DNA of 64,000 nucleotides, from NCBI GenBank assembly GCA_007827375.1, contig VISH01000002.1:1141001-1205000 (forward strand). Direction: 5' to 3'. The notes under the pieces were generated by a model. It was given only the letters and a program-made list of their open reading frames with translations, was not told the DNA's origin and made no database searches. Position 1 is the first letter of the stretch. The number at the start of each line of letters is the position of its first letter. Source of the stretch: Alteromonadaceae bacterium 2753L.S.0a.02. GTDB lineage: Bacteria; Pseudomonadota; Gammaproteobacteria; Pseudomonadales; Cellvibrionaceae. The position numbers and the translations under genes are program-made. This document shows positions 33,078-41,097 of the stretch, in pieces.

Positions 33078-33153
33078 GGGTCGTTAGCTCAGTTGGTAGA
33101 GCAGTTGGCTTTTAACCAATTGGTCACTGGTTCGAATCCAGTACGACCCACCA
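33078..33153 (+). tRNA. tRNA-Lys (anticodon UUU)
   Basis: 76 nt including encoded CCA. Acceptor GGGTCGT pairs with ACGACCC, the D arm is GCTC/GAGC with loop AGTTGGTA, the anticodon stem GTTGG/CCAAT carries loop CTTTTAA with anticodon TTT, and the T arm is ACTGG-TTCGAAT-CCAGT. All cloverleaf stems are intact. It lies between queC and nadA, a gene order common in Pseudomonadales-like bacteria. Its 192-bp spacing from the upstream copy marks a duplicated unit. Confidence 0.97.
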
Positions 33154-33161
33154 TACACAGC

Positions 33162-33188
33162 AAAAAGGGGACGCACAGTCCCTTTTTT
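33162..33188 (+). terminator. Intrinsic terminator after tRNA-Lys
   Basis: AAAAAGGGGAC / GTCCCTTTTTT with one bulge and a GCACA loop, ending in T6. It lies 8 nt beyond the CCA end. Confidence 0.85.
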
Positions 33189-33263
33189 CGTTTCTAGCCC
33201 CAGCTGGAACTTCGCCCCCCAAAGGCGTACGCTCGCTATTAGCTAAGTAACCTGCTATTCGCT

Positions 33264-34325
33264 ATGACACACGATACCCTGTCACCCCAAGAAGTCGTTA
33301 AGTCCTACCTGGACGTTGCGCTTGCCACGCCTCACCAAAAACCAACCAATAGTGATGCGCTTTTATCTCGCATCAAGCAACTGCTGGAAAAACAGCAGGC
33401 GGTGTTGGTTGCACATTATTACACCGCACCCGAGTTGCAGGCGCTGGCTGAGGAAACCGGTGGCCTCGTAGCCGACTCCCTTGAAATGGCGCGCTTTGGC
33501 AAAAACCATGAAGCACAAACTTTGATTGTTGCCGGTGTAAAATTTATGGGCGAGACCGCGAAAATTCTCTCGCCGGAAAAGCGCGTTTTTATGCCGACCT
33601 TGGAAGCCACCTGCTCTCTGGATCTCGGTTGTCCGGCTCAGGAGTTTTCCGAATTTTGTGATCAACACCCAGACCGCACCGTCGTGGTTTACGCCAACAC
33701 TTCTGCCGCGGTAAAGGCGCGAGCTGATTGGGTCGTGACTTCGGCAATTGCGTTGGATGTGGTGGATTATCTCGATAGCCAGGGCAAGAAAATTCTCTGG
33801 GCACCCGACAAGTACCTGGGTGGTTACGTCCAGAAAAAAACCGGTGCCGACGTTTTGCTGTGGGACGGCTCCTGTATTGTGCACGAAGAATTTAAGGCCC
33901 GCGGTATTCTTAATCTTAAAAAAGTGCACCCTGAGGCTGGTGTATTGGTCCACCCGGAATCACCCGAACCGGTGGTGGAACTGGCCGATGCTGTGGGCTC
34001 TACCAGTCAGTTAATTGCGGCAACACAAAAATTGCCTAATCCCAGCTTCATAGTCGCGACCGATCAGGGCATTTTTTACAAGATGCAGCAGGCCTGCCCC
34101 GACAAAACGCTATACATAGCACCAACAGCTGGTCAAGGAGCTACTTGCCGCAGTTGCGCCAATTGTCCGTGGATGGCGATGAATGAGCTGGAGAATTTGG
34201 CCCAGTTGCTCGAGAACCTTTGTGCTGGAGGGGCTGATCAGTGCGAGATTCAAGTAGACGCCAGGCTGGCTGAGAAAGCGATGATCCCATTGCAGCGTAT
34301 GCTGGATTTTTCGCATAAAAAATAA
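33264..34325 (+). CDS. nadA: Quinolinate synthase NadA
   Basis: 353 residues. AVLVAHYYTAPELQALAEETGG (~46-67) binds substrate. Cys117 in LEATCSLDLGC, the KYLGGYVQKKTG segment (~190) and the C-terminal CRSCANCPWMAMNELENL (~295-313) provide the Fe-S cluster ligands and signature. Role: condenses iminoaspartate with dihydroxyacetone phosphate to quinolinate for NAD. It is about 110 bp after tRNA-Lys and probably a separate transcription unit. Confidence 0.96.
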   Translation: MTHDTLSPQEVVKSYLDVALATPHQKPTNSDALLSRIKQLLEKQQAVLVAHYYTAPELQALAEETGGLVADSLEMARFGKNHEAQTLIVAGVKFMGETAKILSPEKRVFMPTLEATCSLDLGCPAQEFSEFCDQHPDRTVVVYANTSAAVKARADWVVTSAIALDVVDYLDSQGKKILWAPDKYLGGYVQKKTGADVLLWDGSCIVHEEFKARGILNLKKVHPEAGVLVHPESPEPVVELADAVGSTSQLIAATQKLPNPSFIVATDQGIFYKMQQACPDKTLYIAPTAGQGATCRSCANCPWMAMNELENLAQLLENLCAGGADQCEIQVDARLAEKAMIPLQRMLDFSHKK

Positions 34326-34433
34326 TCTTGCTAATTCGCGATAATCCCCCAGAGAGCCTGTTGGCATCAGCTTGCCAATAACGGCATAATTCGCGCACTT
34401 TTACTTTAACTAAAAATATCTGCGAGAAAGTTC

Positions 34434-35153
34434 ATGGGACGCACCTACGAAAACCGCAAAGCGGCCATGGCCAAAACCGGCGCCATGAAAACCAAGCTCT
34501 ATTCCCGGTACGGCAAGGAGATCTATGTTTGTGCCAAGAACGGGGGAGCTGAGATAGACAGCAACCTGGCGCTTCGTCGCCTTATAGAGAAGGCCAAGAA
34601 AGAGCAGGTTCCCAGTCACGTCATTGATAAAGCTCTGGATAAAGCCAGTGGTGGTGGTGGTGAAGACTTTGTACTGGTGCGATTCGAGGGATTCGGCCCA
34701 GGGAACTGCATGGTGATTGTCGACTGTCTCACCGATAACAACAACCGCACCTTCGGTGATGTGCGTACCTGTTTTAACAAAGGAAAGGCAAAATTGGGGG
34801 CCCAGGGTGCTGTCGCGCATATGTTCGATCATCGCGCTATTTTTGCGTTTCAACACGATGATGAAGAGGCGGTGCTGGAAGCCCTAATGGAAGACGATGT
34901 TGATGTCGCGGATATTGAAAACGACGATGGCATTATCACGGTAATTGCACCCCAATCCGAATTCTTCAAAACCAAAACGGCATTAGCAAAAGCTTTCGGC
35001 GATATTAATTTTGAAGTTGAAGAAATCACCTTCGTACCGCAAACTGACATTGAAATTAGCGGTGAAGATGCCGAGCAGATGGAAAAATTTCTGGATTTGC
35101 TGAACGATTGTGATGATGTTCAAGAGGTATATCACAACGCGATATTTAAGTAG
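34434..35153 (+). CDS. YebC/PmpR-family protein, YeeN-like
   Basis: 239 residues. The N-terminus MGRTYENRKAAMAKTGAMKTKLYSRYGKEIY resembles YeeN rather than YebC (which begins MAGHSKWANIKHRK). The three-domain family pattern is clear: VPSHVIDKALDKASGGGGEDFVLVRFEGFGPGNCMVIVDCLTDNNNRT (long conserved core), AHMFDHRAIFAF, and the C-terminal acidic VDLLNDCDDVQEVYHN-type end. Family knowledge: YebC paralogs were called transcription regulators and have been linked to translation through proline-rich stalling sites; for YeeN the role is unclear. RBS GAGAAAG precedes the ATG. Confidence 0.88.
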   Translation: MGRTYENRKAAMAKTGAMKTKLYSRYGKEIYVCAKNGGAEIDSNLALRRLIEKAKKEQVPSHVIDKALDKASGGGGEDFVLVRFEGFGPGNCMVIVDCLTDNNNRTFGDVRTCFNKGKAKLGAQGAVAHMFDHRAIFAFQHDDEEAVLEALMEDDVDVADIENDDGIITVIAPQSEFFKTKTALAKAFGDINFEVEEITFVPQTDIEISGEDAEQMEKFLDLLNDCDDVQEVYHNAIFK

Positions 35154-35391
35154 CCCAGTGGTCCGATTCGGGGTTGTATATCGTCTCGCGTTGCAATCCC
35201 GATATTAGGAAATTATTGCGCATAATTGGTGGTATAAGCAGAATTATTGTTTTTTCATCCTTTAAAAGTCTCTGAATTAGGATAGTTCTTGAATGAAGGT
35301 CGAGGGATCCCTACACTTGCCCTATCGACTCACGGCAAGGGTAAATCCTGTGAACCAGCCTCCTACTAATCTTAAGCGTTATTGCTTCGCG

Positions 35392-35427
35392 ATGCGCATT
35401 CAACGTTCTTTGTTGTTGCGACGTTAA
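35392..35427 (+). CDS. Candidate leucine leader peptide (leuL-like)
   Basis: An 11-codon frame, Met-Arg-Ile-Gln-Arg-Ser-Leu-Leu-Leu-Arg-Arg, with three consecutive TTG Leu codons just before the stop. This is the arrangement of leader peptides in attenuation of leucine operons. The ATG is also in frame within a longer open frame starting at 35294. There is no strong ribosome binding site. It lies about 165 bp before leuA, with alternative hairpins between. Confidence 0.5.
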   Translation: MRIQRSLLLRR

Positions 35428-35509
35428 TTTTGCGACGCTAATAAACTCGGTCGCATTCCCGGTCGCTAATTCTCGGCCACCTGTTATCTATCAACCCCCA
35501 ATTTAAAAA

Positions 35510-35577
35510 CATCGCTATGCTGCCTCGCTAAACCAGCGATGCAAGCATATTTCAGGGCTGTGGGTGATCCCCACAGC
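35510..35577 (+). promoter_or_regulatory. Alternative hairpins upstream of leuA (possible attenuator)
   Basis: AGCGATG (35535-35541) can pair either with CATCGCT (35510-35516) or with TCGCT (35525-35529). A perfect 8-bp hairpin GCTGTGGG-TGATC-CCCACAGC follows at 35557-35577, directly before the leuA ribosome binding site. There is no U-run, so control of translation or anti-termination by another route is possible. Confidence 0.4.
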
Positions 35578-35591
35578 GAATGGAGACAACA

Positions 35592-37139
35592 ATGAATAAA
35601 GAAAAACTGGTTATTTTTGATACCACTCTGCGGGACGGTGAACAGAGCCCCGGAGCTTCCATGACGCGCGAAGAAAAAATCCGTATCGCAAAAATGCTCG
35701 AAAAAATGCACGTGGATGTGATTGAGGCTGGGTTTGCTATCGCGAGTCAAGGGGATTTCGAAGCCGTAAAAGCGGTCGCCAATGCGATTAAAGAATCTAC
35801 GGTGTGTAGCCTCGCCCGCGCGGTGGATGCGGATATCGACCGTGCAGCAGAGGCCCTTAAGGGGGCCGCATCGCCGCGTATCCACACTTTTATTGCCACC
35901 TCACCAATTCACATGCAATTCAAGCTGAAAATGGAGCCGGATCGTGTTCTAGAGCAGGCGGTGCGGGCGGTTAAGCGTGCCCGAAACCATACCGACGACG
36001 TGGAGTTTTCTCTGGAAGATGGCAGCCGGTCGGATTTTGAGTTTATGTGCCGTATAACCGAAGCCGCCATTGAGGCCGGTGCAAGAACCATCAACGTACC
36101 GGATACGGTGGGTTACGGAGAGCCGGGTGAATACGGCGCAATGTTCCGTCGTCTCATTGAAGCCGTTCCCAATTCAGATCAGGCGATTTTTTCAACCCAT
36201 TGTCATAACGACCTTGGGTTGGCGGTGGCTAATTCTCTGTCTGCAGTCATGAACGGCGTGCGCCAAATCGAGTGCACCATCAATGGCCTGGGAGAGCGCG
36301 CTGGTAACGCCTCGCTGGAAGAGGTGGTTCTCGCAGTGCGAACCCGCCGCGATATTTTCCCTGTGGACACGAACATAGTGACGGAGCACATCGTGCCAAC
36401 GTCGCGTCTGGTGTCTTCAATTACCGGTTTTCCGGTACAGCCCAACAAGGCGATCGTTGGTGCCAATGCGTTCGCGCACGAGTCGGGTATCCATCAGGAT
36501 GGTGTGCTCAAACACCGCGAGACCTACGAGATCATGCGCGCCGAAGACGTTGGCTGGAATACCAACAAGATTGTACTGGGCAAGCATTCCGGGCGCGCGG
36601 CGGTAAAAGCCCGTTTTGAAGAGCTGGGTATCAGCTTCGAAACACAGGATGCCCTGAATCACGCCTTTGCGCGCTTTAAAGATCTCGCTGATAAAAAACA
36701 TGAGATTTTTGATGAAGACCTGCACGCCCTGGTGTCCGCCAAGGGAAGTGAAAACCTGGAAGAAAATTATATTCTGGTGGACATGGAGGTTTGTTCCAAA
36801 ACCGGAGTGAAGCCGGTAGCTGAACTGAGTCTTCAAGTGAAGGGACAGGATTACCAAGCCAAGGCGGAGGGCAGTGGCCCGGTGGATGCGGCTTATAAAG
36901 CGATAGAAAGTATCGTTAATAGCCATACCGACCTGCTGCTTTATTCCGTCAATGCCATTACTCAGGGCACCGACTCTCAGGGGGAAGTTACCGTGCGGCT
37001 TGAGCGCGATGGCGCAATTGTGAACGGTATTGGCTCAGACACCGATATAGTGGCAGCCTCTGTTAAAGCCTATCTGCATGCGCTTAATCTGCTGGAAAGT
37101 CGTGCCACCCGATCACACCCGCAACGTGATGGGGTGTGA
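35592..37139 (+). CDS. leuA: 2-isopropylmalate synthase LeuA
   Basis: 515 residues from ATG 35592 (GGAG 6 nt upstream; a 4-codon longer frame is not favoured). The catalytic TIM barrel opens VIFDTTLRDGEQSPGASMTREEK, with Arg and Asp for acetyl-CoA and metal; metal-binding His residues are in FSTHCHNDLGLAVANS; NGLGERAGNASLEEV follows. The C-terminal ~120 residues are the leucine-binding regulatory domain. This is the first committed step of leucine synthesis. The length fits the short (about 515) bacterial type. No leuBCD gene follows. Confidence 0.96.
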   Translation: MNKEKLVIFDTTLRDGEQSPGASMTREEKIRIAKMLEKMHVDVIEAGFAIASQGDFEAVKAVANAIKESTVCSLARAVDADIDRAAEALKGAASPRIHTFIATSPIHMQFKLKMEPDRVLEQAVRAVKRARNHTDDVEFSLEDGSRSDFEFMCRITEAAIEAGARTINVPDTVGYGEPGEYGAMFRRLIEAVPNSDQAIFSTHCHNDLGLAVANSLSAVMNGVRQIECTINGLGERAGNASLEEVVLAVRTRRDIFPVDTNIVTEHIVPTSRLVSSITGFPVQPNKAIVGANAFAHESGIHQDGVLKHRETYEIMRAEDVGWNTNKIVLGKHSGRAAVKARFEELGISFETQDALNHAFARFKDLADKKHEIFDEDLHALVSAKGSENLEENYILVDMEVCSKTGVKPVAELSLQVKGQDYQAKAEGSGPVDAAYKAIESIVNSHTDLLLYSVNAITQGTDSQGEVTVRLERDGAIVNGIGSDTDIVAASVKAYLHALNLLESRATRSHPQRDGV

Positions 37140-37184
37140 CCCGTTTAGCTGGCTCTGATTGCTGGCAACGGTTACACTGCCGCG

Positions 37185-37970
37185 ATGAATGAGCACCAGC
37201 GTATGCAGTATCTCGACGCCATGGGGATCGACATGTTCGTTCCCCGCTGGCGTCTTCCCCAGGCGAAAGCTTCTCAAGCCGTGCCGGTGGGGCCCGCTCT
37301 ACCTGAAACTGTTGCTGCGCTTGCGACACAAGAGTTACCTGCGCGCGTTACCACAGATAAATCGGAACGCCTGGGGGAGGGTTTAGCGCAGGTATCGCAG
37401 GTGGCTTCCAAATTGGTCTCGGAGGTCGCAGAAAACGATAATCGTGAAGCACTCACCACCCCCACTCCTGAAGTAGCCACGGAAATCCAGCCCTCAGAAA
37501 ATGAAGCGGTGCATTTCTCGCTGGAGATCTGGCAACCTTCGGGGATGCTTGCGCTGGATTCACACCAACCGTCCTCCGGGCTGCCGACCGCAGCGCTGTT
37601 ATTCAATGTTATGCGCGTGTTCGGATATAACACTTCCGTCTTGCCGGGATCGGAACTAATTCATTGGCCGATGGTCGATTTGCCCCATAAACCAAAAAGC
37701 CTGCAAGCTGCCAGGGAAATGATGGTACCGCTGCTGGATGCAAAATTGTTGCGAGCGGAACGGGGTGTGCTACTTTTTGGTAAGGACGTTTTTCGTGTCA
37801 TCGCTAGCGATGAGGATATTTCCTGCGGATATGCAGAGCGGTGTTTTCAAGTCGTCGAACTATCATTTGCCAGGCGAGCCCTGGTACTGCCCAGCTTGGC
37901 GGAAATTCTCAGAAAACCGCAATTAAAGCCACTCGTGTGGCGGGCCATGCAACAGCTGCTACAAGCGTAG
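37185..37970 (+). CDS. Candidate DNA polymerase III psi subunit (HolD-like)
   Basis: 261 residues. The N-terminus RMQYLDAMGIDMFVPRWRL resembles the short chi-binding motif of HolD (a YL..MGI..W/F..R pattern), and the gene lies directly before rimI, as holD does in E. coli. In Pseudomonas the psi subunit was found to be a long, very divergent protein at this position. Residues ~35-110 are low-complexity and acidic; the C-terminal ~130 residues (SLEIWQPSGMLALDS..., GVLLFGKDVFRVIAS) are globular. Assignment rests on position and the N-terminal motif. The ATG is 8 bp short of a good ribosome binding site. Confidence 0.6.
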   Translation: MNEHQRMQYLDAMGIDMFVPRWRLPQAKASQAVPVGPALPETVAALATQELPARVTTDKSERLGEGLAQVSQVASKLVSEVAENDNREALTTPTPEVATEIQPSENEAVHFSLEIWQPSGMLALDSHQPSSGLPTAALLFNVMRVFGYNTSVLPGSELIHWPMVDLPHKPKSLQAAREMMVPLLDAKLLRAERGVLLFGKDVFRVIASDEDISCGYAERCFQVVELSFARRALVLPSLAEILRKPQLKPLVWRAMQQLLQA

Positions 37971-37978
37971 AACTGCTT

Positions 37979-38479
37979 ATGACAGACATTCACTCTGAAA
38001 TTCAGCATCATTTCCAACTCGATGACGGTACAGCATGCGAGATTCGCAATTTCTACCGTCAGGACCTCCACACTATTTACGATCTTGAAATACGCGCCAA
38101 TCCCTATCCGTGGAGCGAGCGCAATTTTATCGACTCAATAGAAAGCAGCCATGTGTGTGTCGGGGTGAAGGTTAACAATGAATGGATAGCCCATGCGGTT
38201 TTTTCCATTGCTTCCGGCGATGCGGAATTGCTGATAATCTCGGTCGATCCTGTTTGGCAGGGCCGGGGAGTAGCGAGTCGCCTATTGCACGTTATGTCGG
38301 AACTACTCGAAGACTATGCTGCAGAGATGTTTCTTGAAGTGCGCGCCTCCAACGAGCCCGCGATCCGCATGTACGATAAGTGTGGTTTCAATTGTCTCGG
38401 CGTTCGGCCAGGTTACTACCCGGCAAAAAACGGCCGGGAAGATGCCCACATTTACGGTAAAAGCCTGCGAATCGGCTGA
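37979..38479 (+). CDS. rimI: Ribosomal protein S18 N-acetyltransferase RimI
   Basis: 166 residues from ATG 37979 (8 nt after the upstream stop). GNAT fold: motif A is LIISVDPVWQGRGVASRLLHVM (~80-101; Q/RxxGxG for acetyl-CoA), motif B FLEVRASNEPAIRMYDKCGFNCLGVRPGYY (~118-147). NPYPWSERNFIDSI near residue 40 is the RimI-specific segment. It acetylates the N-terminal Ala of S18. It is cotranscribed with the HolD-like gene. Confidence 0.92.
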   Translation: MTDIHSEIQHHFQLDDGTACEIRNFYRQDLHTIYDLEIRANPYPWSERNFIDSIESSHVCVGVKVNNEWIAHAVFSIASGDAELLIISVDPVWQGRGVASRLLHVMSELLEDYAAEMFLEVRASNEPAIRMYDKCGFNCLGVRPGYYPAKNGREDAHIYGKSLRIG

Positions 38480-38528
38480 TGCCAGCGTACCTCATCTACA
38501 CCTAATTCATTTTTCGCTCAAAAAAAAG

Positions 38529-38546
38529 CGGGCTCTCGGCCCGCAC
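38529..38546 (-). terminator. Intrinsic terminator, minus strand
   Basis: GCGGGC / GCCCGC stem with a short loop; on the minus strand it is followed by a T8 tract. It serves the small minus-strand gene ending at 38613 and may also slow plus-strand transcription from rimI. Confidence 0.75.
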
Positions 38547-38612
38547 AATCAAGTTGGATGATCCCTAAGCTTGCCACCACCACTGGCGGCTCGCTCGTAT
38601 TTGTCTCTCAGT

Positions 38613-38912
38613 TCACAAACTACCCAGCAGCTGCCGCCATTGACGATACTCCGGCGTGCTGCGAAATATTTTCGGATTCTCTTCTCGAGTGCGCCAGCGC
38701 ACCAGCCAAATATAACGTCCGGGGTGTTGCGCAGATACCTGAGTCTCGTGGCTCAGGTAATCGTCGCAACGAGTCAATAGGTCGGCAGCACAACTGAGTA
38801 CGTCGCTGCAGATTGTTTCGTTATCATGCTTAACGTCGACTATGGCCACTTCCACGGTGGTGGTTGGCGCTCTTTGATGGTTATTATGTGAGTCGAAGTA
38901 ACTGAATATCAT
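38613..38912 (-). CDS. Small hypothetical protein
   Basis: 99 residues, soluble. The first half carries Val-rich strands and Cys (VEVAIVDVKHDNETICSDVLSCAADLL) and the second half ends RYIWLVRWRTREENPKIFRSTPEYRQW, which looks like a small alpha-beta domain. No known family. Its reality is supported by a clear terminator downstream on the same strand; the ribosome binding site is weak. Confidence 0.5.
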   Translation of the reverse strand: MIFSYFDSHNNHQRAPTTTVEVAIVDVKHDNETICSDVLSCAADLLTRCDDYLSHETQVSAQHPGRYIWLVRWRTREENPKIFRSTPEYRQWRQLLGSL

Positions 38913-38948
38913 GGTCCGCTTGCTGTTGGTTGGGGGTTGCTTAAAAAT

Positions 38949-38966
38949 GGCCTCCTTGCGGAGGCC
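38949..38966 (-). terminator. Intrinsic terminator of the DUF4382 gene
   Basis: GGCCTCC / GGAGGCC with a TTGC loop, followed on the minus strand by ATTTTTAAG. It sits about 65 bp after the stop codon of the DUF4382 lipoprotein. Confidence 0.75.
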
Positions 38967-39032
38967 GGGCTAACGCACAGCCTCAAGCTACTGTCTACGG
39001 AACAGTATGGTGAAGTTGTTGCTGAACTCAGG

Positions 39033-39974
39033 TTATTGCTCAGTCTCCGGGGCAACAGGGGCAATATCGAAGAGCGTTTGCTCACCTGAACTAACAGTGA
39101 CGTTGTCGCTCTGTTCGAAGACAATCACGTCAGCAGCTTCAGGGTCATCCAATGCAGCTTCGCAGGTGTACGCCAGGGTGTAATCTCCTGCCGGAACAAA
39201 CCCGATTTCGTACACAAAATTTTCGCCATCACTGGACACCAGTGCCGTGGTTAGCGGATCTCCTTCAATGCCTTGAATATCGACCGGGAGCACGTCAGAG
39301 CCATTAAAAAGGTAGACTGCACCGGCATCCATGGTTGGGTCGGCGCATACGCTGTTGACCAGATCTGAGTCAACGGTGCCAGCGATACTGCCCACCTCCA
39401 GGTTATTAACCATGCGTAAACTGGGCTTCAAAATCGCACTTGCCTTGCCTTTTGGATCGGTAACAGATTTGCGGAGATCGAAGTCGATGGTGAAATTGGC
39501 TGCGCCGCCGGCGGGCATCACGAAGCCGCCGTGGAGTTTTAAACCGGTTTGGGCGCCACTGGGTACCCACAATTCAATTTGGGAGCCATCTTCGAGCTCC
39601 ATGTAAGAGTCCATCACGTTGTCTTCCAACGCGTTGACATGCAAGCGTACCCAGCTATATTCCCCTGCGGGAACCTGCTCATTGACCAGTAAGGCTGCAT
39701 AGGCATTACCCTGCAGCTGCAGGAGATCGATACTTTGAGGCTCGTCAAAATCGAACACCAGTGCGTCGCCAGATGAGGGCTTGAGTGAGATTCCAGAGAA
39801 TTCCACAACAATTTTGTTGGCAAGATCCACTGGCGCATCAGTTATTGCTAGCGATAACATACTGGTTTCGCTGTTATTACTGGACTCGCTGCCGCCACTG
39901 CCGCCGCAAGCGGTTAACAACAAGCCTGCACTGCAGACCAAAATGGGAATCGCACGAGAAAAACCTTGTTTCAT
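39033..39974 (-). CDS. DUF4382 lipoprotein
   Basis: About 313 residues from ATG 39974, which has GAGG upstream; an earlier ATG at 40004 is less supported. The lipobox LLLTAC gives lipidated Cys23, followed by a Gly/Ser-rich linker. Residues ~37-175 match DUF4382 (LSLAITDAPVDLANKIVVEFSGISLKPSSG..., SIDLLQLQGNAYAALLVNEQVPAGEYSWVRLHVNA). The C-terminal part (~190-313) is a second domain with DUF4382-associated beta structure. Function unknown; surface exposure is probable. It faces the outer-membrane barrel gene divergently. Confidence 0.85.
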   Translation of the reverse strand: MKQGFSRAIPILVCSAGLLLTACGGSGGSESSNNSETSMLSLAITDAPVDLANKIVVEFSGISLKPSSGDALVFDFDEPQSIDLLQLQGNAYAALLVNEQVPAGEYSWVRLHVNALEDNVMDSYMELEDGSQIELWVPSGAQTGLKLHGGFVMPAGGAANFTIDFDLRKSVTDPKGKASAILKPSLRMVNNLEVGSIAGTVDSDLVNSVCADPTMDAGAVYLFNGSDVLPVDIQGIEGDPLTTALVSSDGENFVYEIGFVPAGDYTLAYTCEAALDDPEAADVIVFEQSDNVTVSSGEQTLFDIAPVAPETEQ

Positions 39975-40161
39975 AACTACTACCTCGTTCGTACTTGTGT
40001 TCATAGGGCGTTAACGATCGAGGCCAAAGGTTTATTCTCATTTTTTATAAATTGGTACAAAAATATGACCAATTTCACATTTATACATTTTTTTATTAAT
40101 TCTTAAGTTTGAGTGTCATGCAGTTGCTTAGGTGTGGCAGTACTAGGGGAAAAACAACAAC

Positions 40162-41097
40162 GTGAATAAGAGCTGCGTGATTAAAAACTACGTGAATTGT
40201 GTTCCTTGTTTATTTAATTTTGTAACAGCAACAGCCGGGTTAATGGTTTTGCAGGGCACTGTGGCTGCTGCGCCAATAGAACCGGAATTTGAGGTGAGTG
40301 CTGCTTGGGTGCGAGAAAGCAACATCGTTCTGGAAGACGTAGATTTTGCCACCAATTTTGGCGACCAGGCCTTGAATACCGAGCTTTCTGCGGGAGTATC
40401 GGGAGATTTCAGCAGTGGCTGGAGCTATTCCGGTAATTACAGCTTCAGTAATACGAATTACCAAGACACTGAACTGCTCGATATGCGAACCCACATGCTG
40501 ATGGCATCGGGGGGTTACGATTTTGATCTGCTTTCCGTGGGGGCTGAAGCGTTTATTGCGAAAGCGTCACTGGATGGCAGTGACTACCTCACTATTAGCC
40601 AGCAGGCCATTACCCTGAGCTCAATGGTGCGGCCAAACCTCTACCTCCACGGCAACGCCGGCATCCTGCGTCGCGACTTCGCTGATCTCGATGAGCGCAG
40701 CACATCGGGTCCTGTACTTAATCTCCGTGTTTACTATCTGCTCGATGGGCTCGATCACCACTTGTTGTTCTACGGGGCGACGCGTAACGGCAAGGCCAAT
40801 GATGAGCAATATAACGAACAGGTGAACCTGCTTAGTGTGAAATGGGAGAAACGCTTGCGAGCCTGGGGCTATCCACTGCGCGTAACCGCGAAAACTGGCT
40901 ACGAAACCCGAAAGTACGCCAATTGGCTACCTGCAAGAGACGACAAACTCTGGGAACTGGAATCGACTGCGAGAGCGTTTTTTGGGAAGTCTTATTTTGC
41001 AGAAGTCTTGCTGGGCTATTTGCAAAACACCTCAAACCAGGCCGACTACGATTTCAATCAGAACCGCTTCGAATTGCGGCTGGGTTACTCGCTGTAA
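40162..41097 (+). CDS. Outer-membrane beta-barrel protein
   Basis: 311 residues. Signal peptide to about residue 37 (ATAGLMVLQGTVAAA). The remainder has regular amphipathic strands: GWSYSGNYSFSNTNYQDTELLDMRTHML, HGNAGILRRDFADLDERSTSGPVLNLRVYYLL, RLRAWGYPLRVTAKTGYETRKYANWL, and a C-terminal RFELRLGYSL ending in Leu-like outer-membrane signal. GTG start after AGGGG. It is reminiscent of surface-lipoprotein-assembly or DUF-type barrels, but no family can be named. The last 13 bp overlap the convergent subtilase gene. Confidence 0.65.
   Translation: MNKSCVIKNYVNCVPCLFNFVTATAGLMVLQGTVAAAPIEPEFEVSAAWVRESNIVLEDVDFATNFGDQALNTELSAGVSGDFSSGWSYSGNYSFSNTNYQDTELLDMRTHMLMASGGYDFDLLSVGAEAFIAKASLDGSDYLTISQQAITLSSMVRPNLYLHGNAGILRRDFADLDERSTSGPVLNLRVYYLLDGLDHHLLFYGATRNGKANDEQYNEQVNLLSVKWEKRLRAWGYPLRVTAKTGYETRKYANWLPARDDKLWELESTARAFFGKSYFAEVLLGYLQNTSNQADYDFNQNRFELRLGYSL

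Larger units (their letters stand above)
35154..35591 (+). other. leuA leader region
   Basis: 438 bp without a large gene. It contains the small Leu-rich frame at 35392-35427 and hairpins at 35510-35541 and 35557-35577 between this frame and leuA. Upstream of the small frame the sequence is AT-rich with no other feature I can support. Confidence 0.5.

Noticed and set aside
32886..33153. CRISPR-like reading of the repeated block
   Set aside because: There are only two copies of a tRNA gene, no regular spacer units and no cas genes.
35154..35591. T-box riboswitch before leuA
   Set aside because: No T-box consensus or specifier-loop structure is visible; T-boxes are rare in Gammaproteobacteria, and the Leu-rich small frame fits better.
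38558..38797. Plus-strand frames of 69-79 residues opposite the small minus-strand gene
   Set aside because: They run against the terminator orientation and are less protein-like than the minus-strand product.
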